Part shown: in pieces, positions 16,453 through 24,804 of the stretch
Layout: every line of letters starts with the position of its first letter
Numbering within the stretch: the first letter of the stretch is position 1
NCBI RefSeq assembly: GCF_038002225.1
Contig: NZ_JBBOCA010000001.1
Coordinates: 7,378,001-7,442,000 of the forward strand
Length of the DNA: 64,000 nucleotides
DNA from: Paenibacillus sp. FSL R7-0204
GTDB taxonomy: Bacteria > Bacillota > Bacilli > Paenibacillales > Paenibacillaceae
Direction: 5' to 3'
Program-made: the position numbers and the translations under genes
The notes under the pieces: model-generated
Database searches by the model: none
The model's input: the letters and a program-made list of their open reading frames with translations, nothing else
What the model was told of the DNA's origin: nothing

Positions 16453-17796
16453 TTAAGCCTGTGTGATCAGATGGGTTGCAATAGAGTGGGCTGGCAGCGT
16501 GCATTGGGCGGTTTCAGCACCCAGTCCCAGCGTTAACGTACGTGCTTCCCCGCCTTCGTTCATCAGCACCACAGCGAGACTGCCGTCCGGATTGCGGAAC
16601 GCAGCCGACAGCACATCTGCCGCTGCCGAATCCAGTCCGATCCGCACCGCACCCGGGGCGATGAATTTGCTGAAATGCCCGATGTAGTAATACGAGCTGT
16701 TGTAGTGGACCTCGTCAGTAGCCGTATCCGCGATCACCGGAGCATCGCAGAGATTGCCCACATGGTTCGGCCCGCCTGTCTCATCCAGCACCAGATTCCA
16801 GTCCAGGTAGCCTTCGGTCCAGGCATTCAGATCGCCGATCATATTGCGGCCGTAGCGCTCGCCCGTGAACCATTCTCCCAGACGCACGCCGCCCTCCTGG
16901 CAGCCTTCGGTGAACAGCACATGCTTATCCGGGAAAAGCTCATGCACCTGCTCCACATTCCCGAACTCCTCGCCGCCGTACCAGTGGATACCGGTCCCCC
17001 AGACATACTGTGCAGCTTCCGGGTCTGACAGAACCCTGGTCACGCGCTCGACCATAATGTCACGGTTATGATCCCAGATCACGATGTTCACATCGCCCAT
17101 TCCGGCTTCGTGCATCACAGGGCCGAGATGGTTTTTGACAAAATCACGCTCTTCCTCCGCACTGTACACACAAGAATCCCAAGTCTGCACCGCTGCCGGC
17201 TCATTCTGCACAGAGACCGCCCAGACCGGAACGCCTTCCTTGCGGTAGGCCTCGATGAATTTGGTATAATACCGCGCCCAGACCGGCGCATACTCCGGCT
17301 TCAGCGAGCCGCCGTTGTTCATCTCCCCGTTCGTCTTCATCCAGGCAGGCGGGCTCCACGGGGAAGCCAGCATGGTGAACGGTCCGCCCCGGACCTCCAT
17401 CGCATCCTTAATCAGCGGCAGAACCCACTTATGGTCACGCGAGATATCGAAGGTCTTAAGCTCCGTATCCCCATCCTCCACATACGTATAATTGCCGAGT
17501 GCGAAGTCGCAGCTATGGATATGCACACGCCCCATACTGTAATTCAGCCCGTCCACCGGATCGAAATACCGCCGGATGACCTCAGTGCGCTTCGCCGGAC
17601 TCATCCGGGACAAAGTATACGCCGCTGCTTCTGTGAATGCGCCGCCAAAACCGATAATGGTCTGGAACACTTGCTCCGGGTGCAGCACGATATCTGCTTT
17701 TGCCGCTGAGCCCTCTGCGCTGAACTGAATGCCATCCTTGGGACTCAGGCGATCTCCTGTATCTTTGGCGGTGACTACGGTTTGAACGGTTGTCAT
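16453..17796 (-). CDS. GH30 family glycosidase (glucosylceramidase / endo-beta-1,6-glucanase type)
   Basis: The protein has 447 residues. The start ATG at 17796 has AAGGAG 8 bases upstream; GTG 17805 and ATG 17802 are too close to it. The TIM-barrel motifs of GH30 are present: FGGAFTEAAAY (residues 50-60), acid/base Glu199 in SVQNEP and nucleophile Glu297 in VLFTEGCQEGG, followed by the C-terminal beta domain ending LPAHSIATHLI. There is no signal peptide, so it works in the cytoplasm on imported beta-linked sugars. A LacI-type operator lies just upstream and the lacI gene is next, so induction by a sugar is likely. The stop codon lies in a CACAGGCTTAAGCCTGTG palindrome. Confidence 0.9.
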   Translation of the reverse strand: MTTVQTVVTAKDTGDRLSPKDGIQFSAEGSAAKADIVLHPEQVFQTIIGFGGAFTEAAAYTLSRMSPAKRTEVIRRYFDPVDGLNYSMGRVHIHSCDFALGNYTYVEDGDTELKTFDISRDHKWVLPLIKDAMEVRGGPFTMLASPWSPPAWMKTNGEMNNGGSLKPEYAPVWARYYTKFIEAYRKEGVPVWAVSVQNEPAAVQTWDSCVYSAEEERDFVKNHLGPVMHEAGMGDVNIVIWDHNRDIMVERVTRVLSDPEAAQYVWGTGIHWYGGEEFGNVEQVHELFPDKHVLFTEGCQEGGVRLGEWFTGERYGRNMIGDLNAWTEGYLDWNLVLDETGGPNHVGNLCDAPVIADTATDEVHYNSSYYYIGHFSKFIAPGAVRIGLDSAAADVLSAAFRNPDGSLAVVLMNEGGEARTLTLGLGAETAQCTLPAHSIATHLITQA

Positions 17797-17843
17797 GTCC
17801 ATCACTCCTTTAATATTTTTGCCAGCGAAACCAGGGACGAAAG

Positions 17844-17865
17844 AAATCGAAACCGGTTTCGATTT
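17844..17865. promoter_or_regulatory. LacI-family operator, 22-bp perfect palindrome
   Basis: The palindrome is centred on ACCGGT with arms AAATCGAA and TTCGATTT, and lies 48 bases upstream of the GH30 start, between GH30 and the lacI gene. The central CG and GAAAC half-sites fit LacI/PurR-family operators. Confidence 0.8.
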
Positions 17866-17904
17866 TGCCGAAAAAAAAGGTATTCCTGAATGTACGCACC
17901 TTCA

Positions 17905-18918
17905 TCACATGCGCGGCGGTGCGCAGGAATCCCTCACAATAATCTCCACAGGCAGCACAAGTGCTTCCTGTGCCGTACCTGGACCGTTCATAGATGCCAG
18001 CAGCAGCTCCGCCGCCCGGGTCCCCAGCATTTCGGTATTCTGGCGTACAGTGGTCAGCGCAGGCGTAACGTATCCGGCAAGCTCAATGTCGTCATAGCCC
18101 ATCACAGAGACATCCTCCGGCACCGCAAGCCCCTGATCCTTGGCCGCCATTACCGCACCCAGGGCCAGCAAGTCACCCGAAGCAAAAACAGCCGTAGGCC
18201 GCTGCGGCAACGCCAGCAGACGCTTCATTGCACCATAACCATTCTCCAGCGCGTAGAAGGCTCCCTCGGCCACATATTCATCCGGCACCTCAAGTCCCTG
18301 CTGCTCCATCGCCGTTCTGTACCCCAGCTCCCGCTGCTGCCCCGGATAGGTGTTCCCGCCTCCCGAGATATGGGCAATCCGGCGGTGTCCAAGACTGGCC
18401 AGATACTCCACGGCCTGCAGCGCACCCGTCATATTATCCGAGCAGACTGTATGCGACAGCTCCGTCTCGAAATCGAGCACCACGGTCGGAATATCACTCT
18501 CCAGCAGCTCCCGGAAATACGGGTCAGCATAATCAGAAAGGAACACTACCACCCCGTCGACGCCGCGAATCCGGCAGTTCTCCAGATATCCGCTCTGCTT
18601 GCCGCCTACATCCTTCGAGATGAACATGAGGGCATAGCCCTTGGCTACGGCAACCTGCTTGAAGCTCTCAATCACTGCGCTGAAAAAAGGATGGCGGATC
18701 CCCACCCCCGTATTCTCCACAAACAGCACACCGATGGTCCAGGATTTCTTGGTCGTCAGTGTACGTGCATGCGCATTGGGAAGATACCCCATCTCCCGGG
18801 CGGTACGCAGAATCTCCTCACGCGTCTTCTCCCGCACATCGGAATAGTTATTGAACGCCTTGGACACTGTGGTTGGTGAGTAGCCGGTCCTTTTGGCAAT
18901 ATCATATATCGTGGTCAT
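17905..18918 (-). CDS. LacI-family transcriptional regulator
   Basis: The protein has 337 residues from ATG 18918, the start that places the helix-turn-helix (TIYDIAKRTGYSPTTVSKAF) at the N-terminus as in the family; a GGGAG site precedes it. In-frame upstream codons to 18987 would add an unusual leader. The hinge YLPNAHARTL and a periplasmic-binding-like effector domain follow. It probably represses the GH30 gene through the palindrome at 17844-17865, and possibly the importer through the match at 12031-12044. Confidence 0.92.
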   Translation of the reverse strand: MTTIYDIAKRTGYSPTTVSKAFNNYSDVREKTREEILRTAREMGYLPNAHARTLTTKKSWTIGVLFVENTGVGIRHPFFSAVIESFKQVAVAKGYALMFISKDVGGKQSGYLENCRIRGVDGVVVFLSDYADPYFRELLESDIPTVVLDFETELSHTVCSDNMTGALQAVEYLASLGHRRIAHISGGGNTYPGQQRELGYRTAMEQQGLEVPDEYVAEGAFYALENGYGAMKRLLALPQRPTAVFASGDLLALGAVMAAKDQGLAVPEDVSVMGYDDIELAGYVTPALTTVRQNTEMLGTRAAELLLASMNGPGTAQEALVLPVEIIVRDSCAPPRM

Positions 18919-18970
18919 TTCCGGTTCACTCCCGCAGCTCAATGAAAGCCCTTTTATGTTCACTGACATT

Positions 18971-19453
18971 CTAACTTCTTTCGGCACGGCCGTCCAGCAT
19001 AAAATATCTTTGAACCCCGGGCAGCAGCGTCACGATCTGAATCAGCATTCCCAGCGACATATAGAACACATGAATTAAGCTGACCATGTTCCACATGTAG
19101 GTCTGCACCATAATCCAGATAATCTGGCCGAAGCCGATATAGAGCGAAAAGCTCCAGGACGCATGCTGCTCCTTGAACGGTGTCAAGGCGTAGCTCCAAG
19201 CCCACTGCGGCTGCTTCCAGAGGCCGTACAGCACGAGCAGCGGGAGCATGCCGAATACGAACAGCAGCAGCAGCCCAGGGACGGCAAAGCTGTGAAAGGG
19301 CATCCGTGCCATTGCAGTGGCCGGCATACCGAGCAATTCCCCGCTGGGATCCGTTAGCAGCGCCAGCCCGCCTGCGATGGCCCCCAAGCCCAAAAACCCT
19401 TGAAGTACCACCAGCACCCTAACAGCACCTGGCATTTTTTTAGCAGCGTTCAT
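18971..19453 (-). CDS. Hypothetical membrane protein with four helices
   Basis: The protein has 160 residues with four hydrophobic segments (around residues 12-32, 52-78, 95-115 and 122-142). The ATG at 19453 has GAGGA 6 bases upstream; an ATG two codons earlier is also possible. No motif was recognised. It lies 52 bases upstream of the lacI gene on the same strand and may share a transcript, without an evident link to sugar use. Confidence 0.75.
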   Translation of the reverse strand: MNAAKKMPGAVRVLVVLQGFLGLGAIAGGLALLTDPSGELLGMPATAMARMPFHSFAVPGLLLLFVFGMLPLLVLYGLWKQPQWAWSYALTPFKEQHASWSFSLYIGFGQIIWIMVQTYMWNMVSLIHVFYMSLGMLIQIVTLLPGVQRYFMLDGRAERS

Positions 19454-19753
19454 CCTCATTCCTCATTTCAGGCACATGTTTTCCGGCTACGGATTAGGGC
19501 TATTTCTGGTTAGCGCCTATGCTTTATTGAGATTTTACAGATTTCTCCTTAAGATTGCCGGGAAAGAAATCACACTCCGGAAAATTTGCATGATGTGCCT
19601 GCTGTGTGAATGTCTGCGGTTTACGCTATACTAGTATCCATTAGGACAACTCCTGACATTAAAGCGGACACATGCAAGCAGATGCATTTATCATTCACAA
19701 TACAGAAGGGATTGGACGGTTGCGGCTTAAGGCTGCTTCTGCCAAGTACACTT
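19454..19753. other. Intergenic region with a candidate promoter
   Basis: The region separates two divergent genes. A TATACT box at 19627-19632 could be the -10 element of the HNH gene; no good -35 is visible. No ORF or repeat stands out. Confidence 0.35.
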
Positions 19754-20569
19754 ATGACTGAGATTACAACTCTACCTCCATCCAAAAAATGCGCGTACTG
19801 CCATCAGCTTAAGCCGCTCGCTGAATTCCGCCGGCGCACAGGCAAGCGCGCCAAAGGCATGTCCCGGCGCGGCGCGTGCCGGGAATGCCGCAAGCTCCGC
19901 GAGGCCGAGGCTTCCTTGCCGCCAGTGCGGGCAAGCGTAGCCCCTGCCCTGCCGGAGCGCCAGGCCGGACCGGCCAGGCCCCTCAAGCGGGACAAGGGGC
20001 CGGTCTCTGTCTCCGGGGCATCTGCGCCTGAGCAGGCAAAGCCGCCCATGGCCCAGCCCCGTCCAGCCTCCCGGCCGGAGCGTGCCCGGGACGCCAGAGG
20101 CAGCGCAGGCACGGCCGGCCTTAAGGGCAAGGCGCGTCCCCGGCATGCTGCCGAGACCGGGCGCAGCCTTCCGCAGCAGCGCGGGCCGAAGCCCGATCCG
20201 CAGGATGCCTCTGCCCTGATTCCATCGGCCAAGGGCATGATTCTCATGCGCGGGCACAGCGATAAGGGCCGCCGCTGGCATCAGGAGATCGACCTTGAGC
20301 TTGCCGTGACACTGGTCAAGGAGCATGCGGCCATCGTCGTGAACCGGCGGACGATCCGCCGCTTATACAGCAACAAGGACTTCCGCGCTTATATTTTGAC
20401 GAGGGACAACTATACCTGTTATTTCTGCGGCCAATACGGGGATACCATTGATCATCTGCTCCCCCGTGCCAAGGGCGGGCATACTACGCCGGATAACTGC
20501 GTCTGTGCCTGCAATTTATGCAATCAGACGAAGGCCGACCAGTCGGTGGAGCAATTCATGAGCCGGTAA
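19754..20569 (+). CDS. HNH endonuclease with N-terminal zinc ribbon
   Basis: The protein has 271 residues if started at ATG 19754; no strong ribosome site is seen and an earlier in-frame ATG at 19682 is possible. A zinc-ribbon-like CAYCHQLKPLAEF...CRECRK module opens the protein. Next come ~120 residues rich in Pro, Arg, Ala and Gly with no visible fold, then an HNH nuclease core: RDNYTCYFCGQYGDTIDHLLPRAKGG and CACNLCNQTKAD. The core matches stand-alone HNH proteins of Firmicutes. The gene converges on ywbE with a 14-base overlap of the 3' ends. Confidence 0.82.
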   Translation: MTEITTLPPSKKCAYCHQLKPLAEFRRRTGKRAKGMSRRGACRECRKLREAEASLPPVRASVAPALPERQAGPARPLKRDKGPVSVSGASAPEQAKPPMAQPRPASRPERARDARGSAGTAGLKGKARPRHAAETGRSLPQQRGPKPDPQDASALIPSAKGMILMRGHSDKGRRWHQEIDLELAVTLVKEHAAIVVNRRTIRRLYSNKDFRAYILTRDNYTCYFCGQYGDTIDHLLPRAKGGHTTPDNCVCACNLCNQTKADQSVEQFMSR

Positions 20570-20753
20570 TGTTCTTGACCCGTCCAACCTGGCCGTCCGA
20601 GAGCCGCACCTTGATCCCGTGCGGATGGCGGGGCGAGTTGGTCAGGATGTCTTTCACTGTGCCGTGCGTGAGCTTACCGGTCGCCTGATCCTGCTTCAGT
20701 ACGATATCTACCTGAATGCCGGGGCGGATATCCGCTCTTACTTGTCCGTTCAT
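20556..20753 (-). CDS. ywbE: YwbE-family small protein
   Basis: The 65-residue protein carries the conserved pattern RADIRPGIQVDIVLKQDQ, TGKLTHGTVKDILTNSP, HPHGIKVRL and GQVGRVKNI of the YwbE/DUF2196 family, a small KOW-like beta-barrel protein of unknown role. The sequence is full length. It ends inside the tail of the convergent HNH gene. Confidence 0.9.
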   Translation of the reverse strand: MNGQVRADIRPGIQVDIVLKQDQATGKLTHGTVKDILTNSPRHPHGIKVRLSDGQVGRVKNITGS

Positions 20754-20826
20754 AAATACACTCTCCTTCCGGTAATATTTGCGTTATATATAGTCTACTT
20801 ACTCTTACAGATAAGGATGAACAGCC

Positions 20827-21129
20827 ATGGCTTTTGGAATCAACCGGGCGGAATTAACCCGCTGGAAACAGGCCGTCTCCGCAGGTGAGATTGCGTTCCT
20901 GACCCATTACTGGATCGATAAACGCTACCCCGAGATCACAACAGTCACCAAGGTGGGCTGCAGCGATCTGCCCCGCCTGCGGGAATGGTGCAGGAAGCAC
21001 GGTCTCCCGGCGCGGTATATTCATAACCGCCAGCCGTTCCCCCACTTCGACCTCATGGGCCCGAAGCAGGCGGAGATTCTCCGGCAGGAGGGCTTATGGG
21101 AACACTTGGAACGCTTCCGTATGCTCTGA
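20827..21129 (+). CDS. Conserved hypothetical protein, 100 residues
   Basis: The protein has conserved-looking features of a small Bacillales family: FGINRAELTRWKQAVSAGEI, FLTHYWIDKRYPEITTVTKVG and PHFDLMGPKQAEILRQEG. It reminds me of B. subtilis YneQ-type proteins, but I cannot verify this. It is soluble, with no signal peptide. An ATAAGGATGAACAGCC leader contains a suitable AAGGA site before the ATG. The function is unknown. Confidence 0.8.
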   Translation: MAFGINRAELTRWKQAVSAGEIAFLTHYWIDKRYPEITTVTKVGCSDLPRLREWCRKHGLPARYIHNRQPFPHFDLMGPKQAEILRQEGLWEHLERFRML

Positions 21130-21165
21130 TGTACAGCAGACTGCGGAGCGCCTGAGACCCGGCAG

Positions 21166-22044
21166 TTATTTCGGGTTCCGCAGATCCTTCATAATCCGGC
21201 GGCCGGTCGGGGTCTGGGCCAGCCCGCCCCCGGCTGTCTCACGGTGCTTCTCAGGCATCGCAGAGCCGACCTCCAGCATAACCTTAATCACTTCATCGGA
21301 CGGAATCACGCTGCGGACACCAGCCAGGGCCATATCCGCCGCCGCAAGCGCCGTAACGGCACCGAAGCCGTTGCGGACAATGCAGGGAATCTCCACGAGT
21401 CCGCCTACCGGATCACAGATCAGCCCCAGTGTATTTTTGAGCGCGAGACCTACCGCATGTACAGCCTGTGCCGGAGTCCCGCCGCGCATCTCGGTCAACG
21501 CTCCTGCCGCCATGCCGATCGCTGAACCCACCTCGGCCTGACAGCCGCCTTCCGCACCCGATACAAAAGAATTATTAGCAATAACATACCCTATCGCTCC
21601 TGCCGCGAACAAACCGGAAACCATATAGTCATCGTCCCAGCCGAAGCGCTCCTGACAGCTCAGGAATACACCGGGGATAATTCCGCACGAGCCGGCGGTC
21701 GGTGTCGCAATAATCCGGCCCATAGAGGCGTTCACTTCAGATACGGCAAGGGCATACGCCATCGCCTGGCCTGCAGGTCCCCCGAGACAAGGCTCATCCG
21801 CTGCATTATAGGCAACCACCCGCTGGGCATCCAGGCCTGTCAGGCCGCTGCGTGAGGTGGTGTCTTCGGTCATACCGCGCTGCACCGCTTCCTTCATCAC
21901 CCCGTAATACTCGTGCATGGTAGCGAACTCCTGCTCCTTGGAACGGCCGGATTCTGCACTCTGCTCCTCAAGCATCAGCGCGCCGATCCCAAGCTCCCGC
22001 TCCCCGCATAGTACAGCCAGCTGGCTGAGTGTTTGAAAATTCAT
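21166..22044 (-). CDS. sdaAA: L-serine ammonia-lyase (dehydratase), alpha subunit
   Basis: The protein has 292 residues, the usual length of the iron-sulfur L-serine dehydratase alpha chain. Characteristic segments include MGRIIATPTAGSCGIIPG, EGGCQAEVGSAIGMAAGALTE and LGLICDPVGGLVEIPCIVRN, which supply the cysteines that hold the 4Fe-4S cluster. With the beta subunit it converts serine to pyruvate and ammonia in the cytosol. Its start overlaps the beta-subunit stop by 4 bases. Confidence 0.95.
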   Translation of the reverse strand: MNFQTLSQLAVLCGERELGIGALMLEEQSAESGRSKEQEFATMHEYYGVMKEAVQRGMTEDTTSRSGLTGLDAQRVVAYNAADEPCLGGPAGQAMAYALAVSEVNASMGRIIATPTAGSCGIIPGVFLSCQERFGWDDDYMVSGLFAAGAIGYVIANNSFVSGAEGGCQAEVGSAIGMAAGALTEMRGGTPAQAVHAVGLALKNTLGLICDPVGGLVEIPCIVRNGFGAVTALAAADMALAGVRSVIPSDEVIKVMLEVGSAMPEKHRETAGGGLAQTPTGRRIMKDLRNPK

Positions 22045-22757
22045 GTTGTGATGTCCTTCCCCTTCTGTGTCTGTTCTTGTGTATTGCCGTTCAAATCGAC
22101 TACCTTGACGCTCTTCACTGCCGGAAGCGCCCGCAGCTTCTCCAGCAGCTCCGCCGTGGCTGACTCATCCAGCTCCAGCACCGTCAAGGCCGCCCCGCTG
22201 CGGTTCTTCCGGTCCAGTGACATATGTCCAATATTGAACTGGCCCTCCCGCATGACATCCGTAACACTGGCCAGCACACCCAGATAATCCATATGCTGAA
22301 TCAGTACCGTCGGGTACATGCCGGTCAGCTTCACACTGAAGCCGTCAATGTCCACAATCTCAATATTGCCGCCGCCGATGGATGTGCCGGTAAGGGTCAT
22401 CTCCGTCCCGCTCTCTCTGCCTACAAGACGCAGACGGACCGTATTGGGATGAGGAAACAGCCCCGTTCCCTGACCGAAGGAGATGCTCATCCCGGCTTCG
22501 GCCGCAAGCTCAATGGAATCCGGCAGCCGGTGGTCGTCCGTGGCGAAGTCAAGCAGCCCCCCGGCGATCGCCCGGTCTGTCCCATGTCCCTGATAAGTCG
22601 CGGCAAAAGAACCGAAGAACGTAACCTCGGCCTCTCGCGGCAGCTCACCAAGCACCTGTCTTGCCGCCCGTCCGATCCGCGCGGCTCCCGCTGTATGAGA
22701 ACTGGAAGGCCCGACCATGGCCGGACCTATAATTGAGAATACATCTTTAAATCTCAT
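22041..22757 (-). CDS. sdaAB: L-serine ammonia-lyase (dehydratase), beta subunit
   Basis: The protein has 238 residues. The N-terminal FSIIGPAMVGPSSSHTAGA is the family signature and the C-terminal ~75 residues form an ACT domain (ASVTDVMREGQFNIGHMSL), the regulatory fold that binds amino acids. It has a GGGAG ribosome site. It is the first gene of a two-gene operon with the alpha subunit, which is fused with it in Gram-negative homologues. Confidence 0.94.
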   Translation of the reverse strand: MRFKDVFSIIGPAMVGPSSSHTAGAARIGRAARQVLGELPREAEVTFFGSFAATYQGHGTDRAIAGGLLDFATDDHRLPDSIELAAEAGMSISFGQGTGLFPHPNTVRLRLVGRESGTEMTLTGTSIGGGNIEIVDIDGFSVKLTGMYPTVLIQHMDYLGVLASVTDVMREGQFNIGHMSLDRKNRSGAALTVLELDESATAELLEKLRALPAVKSVKVVDLNGNTQEQTQKGKDITT

Positions 22758-22906
22758 AGTTCTGGTCTCCCGCTATCTAAATTCGGCCATGTACAGCGAA
22801 TGATGTAATGATGTACACCGTTCATTGCACAGCACTTTTATATTATACTGCGTCCGCACCAAAGCTACACTATTACATGAATTGTGATCTATTATCCGCT
22901 GCTCTT

Positions 22907-23317
22907 TTATTTCGAGAAAAGCAACAGCCCGTCCCGCTCCTGCCAGCCGATACGGGTCCAGAAACTGCGGCCCGGCGTATTATCTTCGATCACCATGAGA
23001 TGGCACTTCGTTATGCCCGCTTCCAGCAGTTCTGCGAGGCAACGCCTCACCAGCTCACGGCCTGCACCGCTTCCCCGGCTGCCACTGTCGACCGCCACAT
23101 GATAAATATAGCCTCTGCGTCCGTCATGCCCGCACATCGCTGTGCCCATAAGGGTGCCGTCCTCCTTCACGCACACCTGGCTGATGCCCGGATTCCGCTC
23201 CAGATAACGGATGATACACTCACGCGAGTCGGCTTCACTGAGACCCATTCCGTCCGTATTCTTCCATAACCGGTAAGCCGCCTCGTAATCGTCCCCTGTC
23301 ATTGCTCTATATATCAT
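22907..23317 (-). CDS. GNAT family N-acetyltransferase
   Basis: The protein has 136 residues, a single GNAT domain. YHVAVDSGSRGSGAGRELV is the acetyl-CoA-binding V-x-x-x-x-R-G-x-G-x-G/A block, and IEDNTPGRSFWTRIGW the C-terminal N-x-x-x-x-x-F-W/Y element. The acceptor is unknown. It is a monocistronic gene downstream of the sdaA promoter region. Confidence 0.88.
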   Translation of the reverse strand: MIYRAMTGDDYEAAYRLWKNTDGMGLSEADSRECIIRYLERNPGISQVCVKEDGTLMGTAMCGHDGRRGYIYHVAVDSGSRGSGAGRELVRRCLAELLEAGITKCHLMVIEDNTPGRSFWTRIGWQERDGLLLFSK

Positions 23318-23400
23318 GCATTCTCCCCATTTCTATGTTTATGACTCCACTTCACGCCGCACGCTTTTCTGGGCGCATGCATACCCATATACGGAAGCCA

Positions 23401-23623
23401 TCTACCAAGGGCGCTATCGTCTCCCGGTCCGGTATGGACGCCGCTGATTCCCGCCAGCTTCTCTGCGGAGGAGATCAGTGTCTTCGGTACGGGGACTCCG
23501 TTCAAGCGTACGGCACAGCCTTACGAACTGGCAGAAGCCTATGTCTACCTGGCCAGCGGTGATACTTCTTATGTAACAGGCACCTGCATTCATGTTAACG
23601 GCGCAGACAGGGTTACCAGCTGA
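23401..23623 (+). pseudogene. Remnant of a short-chain dehydrogenase/reductase (YhdF/YdaD type)
   Basis: Two pieces in different frames can be read. The first (from 23401) gives STKGAIVS, the piece after the catalytic Tyr in the YxxxK motif. The second (23420-23623) gives SPGPVWTPLIPASF, then TPFKRTAQPYELAEAYVYLAS and SYVTGTCIHVNGAD ending at TGA, the classical SDR C-terminus. About 20 codons and the frame have been lost between them, and the whole Rossmann N-terminus is missing. No start codon exists, so the gene is dead. Confidence 0.8.
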
Positions 23624-23689
23624 TCCATGTCCAGGCTTCAGCCGGTCACTGCGGCCTTGTTCATTCCCAACCCGAAAGGATGTATAGCG

Positions 23690-24145
23690 ATGAATCAACA
23701 CAAGGATTTCAACCTGCCTTCTGTCCGCCTGAATGCGGGCATGTACGCTCTTACCAAGCTGTCGGCCGCCGGATTGACCTTCATCCTGATCTCCCTGTTC
23801 ATGCTGATCCATGGCTATGAGAACGGAATTCCGACCGGCTGGCCGGTGTCGGTTCCTTATGCCATCTACGCCTACGGCCTACCGGCTGCCATCCTGGCCG
23901 ATGCGCTGCTGCGCATGTTGCGCTCCACCTCGCTCAGCCCGGCGCTGGCTCTGTACGCGATTGCCGGCTATGGCGCCGGCCTGTGGCTCGCTGCGGAGCA
24001 GGGCGGCGACTCCCTTGTCTCCGGCCTTACCGGACTCGCCATCCTGCTGCTGTTCCGCATCGCCCAGATCGCGGGCGAACGCTTCCCTATCCTGCTTCCC
24101 TTCTTCGCCCTGTTCATTCCGCTGATCTGTCTGGTTTTGTTCTGA
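23690..24145 (+). CDS. Hypothetical membrane protein, four to five helices
   Basis: The protein has 151 residues from ATG 23690, which has AAAGGA 9 bases upstream. Hydrophobic segments are LTFILISLFMLI, VPYAIYAYGLPAAILADALL, ALALYAIAGYGAGLWLA, LTGLAILLLFRIAQI and FPILLPFFALFIPLICLVLF. No motif was recognised. It stands between the SDR remnant and a gene-poor region, so context gives no clue. Confidence 0.78.
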   Translation: MNQHKDFNLPSVRLNAGMYALTKLSAAGLTFILISLFMLIHGYENGIPTGWPVSVPYAIYAYGLPAAILADALLRMLRSTSLSPALALYAIAGYGAGLWLAAEQGGDSLVSGLTGLAILLLFRIAQIAGERFPILLPFFALFIPLICLVLF

Positions 24146-24804
24146 CCTGGCGGGGTCAGACGGGGCAGAGAATGGGCCAGGGCTGAAACAGCGGCGGGAC
24201 CGGCTTGCCGGGATAGGGCTGGAACATTCTAGGCTGGAATCCCGGATATCGGAGCAGCGTAGGCTCTTAATTTACGGATTAGCTAAGTAAGAGGAAGCCA
24301 CAGACTACTTGTGTTCGGTTTTAGCATCCATTGGGCCCGATGACCTCCCGTTGGCACATTGTGTTCGGTTTTCCGCTTCAGCCCTCATTATGCCCACCCG
24401 CTATTTTAGATCTGATGCTAGGTGGAGCTCTAACATTAGGGTGTTAACTTAACCTCCAGCATATCGCACTCCGCAGGATGCCTACAGCGAACAATTGGAG
24501 AAATGTGTCTTAATTCATCCGTTTTTGCCGATTTCAGGCAAGCAGGTGGAAAAACTACAACTAATAAAGTTAGTTTTGCCGCCTGGGGGTGAAATGTGCT
24601 AAATTAAGTGTCGTTTATCCAACTAACGTCCCGCCAGGGCACATCCGCTCATCATCAGGTGGACAAAATCCACCTATTATCCGCTCAAGCAGACAGCAGA
24701 CTAACATAGACTTTAAGCTCGAAGCAGAGCCGTGCACCAAAGCGAGCAAGAGCTTGAACTTGTTAAAGGAATGTTGGTTGGAGAAATCAAGCTGGTGCTT
24801 ACAC
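24146..24804. other. Gene-poor 660-base region with short direct repeats
   Basis: No convincing ORF, RNA or terminator is seen. TTGTGTTCGGTTTT occurs at 24309-24322 and again at 24359-24372. Around 24548-24575, AAAACTACAACT and AGTTAGTTTT form an imperfect inverted repeat. The content suggests an accumulation of repeat remnants rather than a gene. Confidence 0.5.

Noticed and set aside
24309..24372. CRISPR array at the TTGTGTTCGGTTTT repeat
   Set aside because: Only two copies with no spacer pattern and no cas genes.
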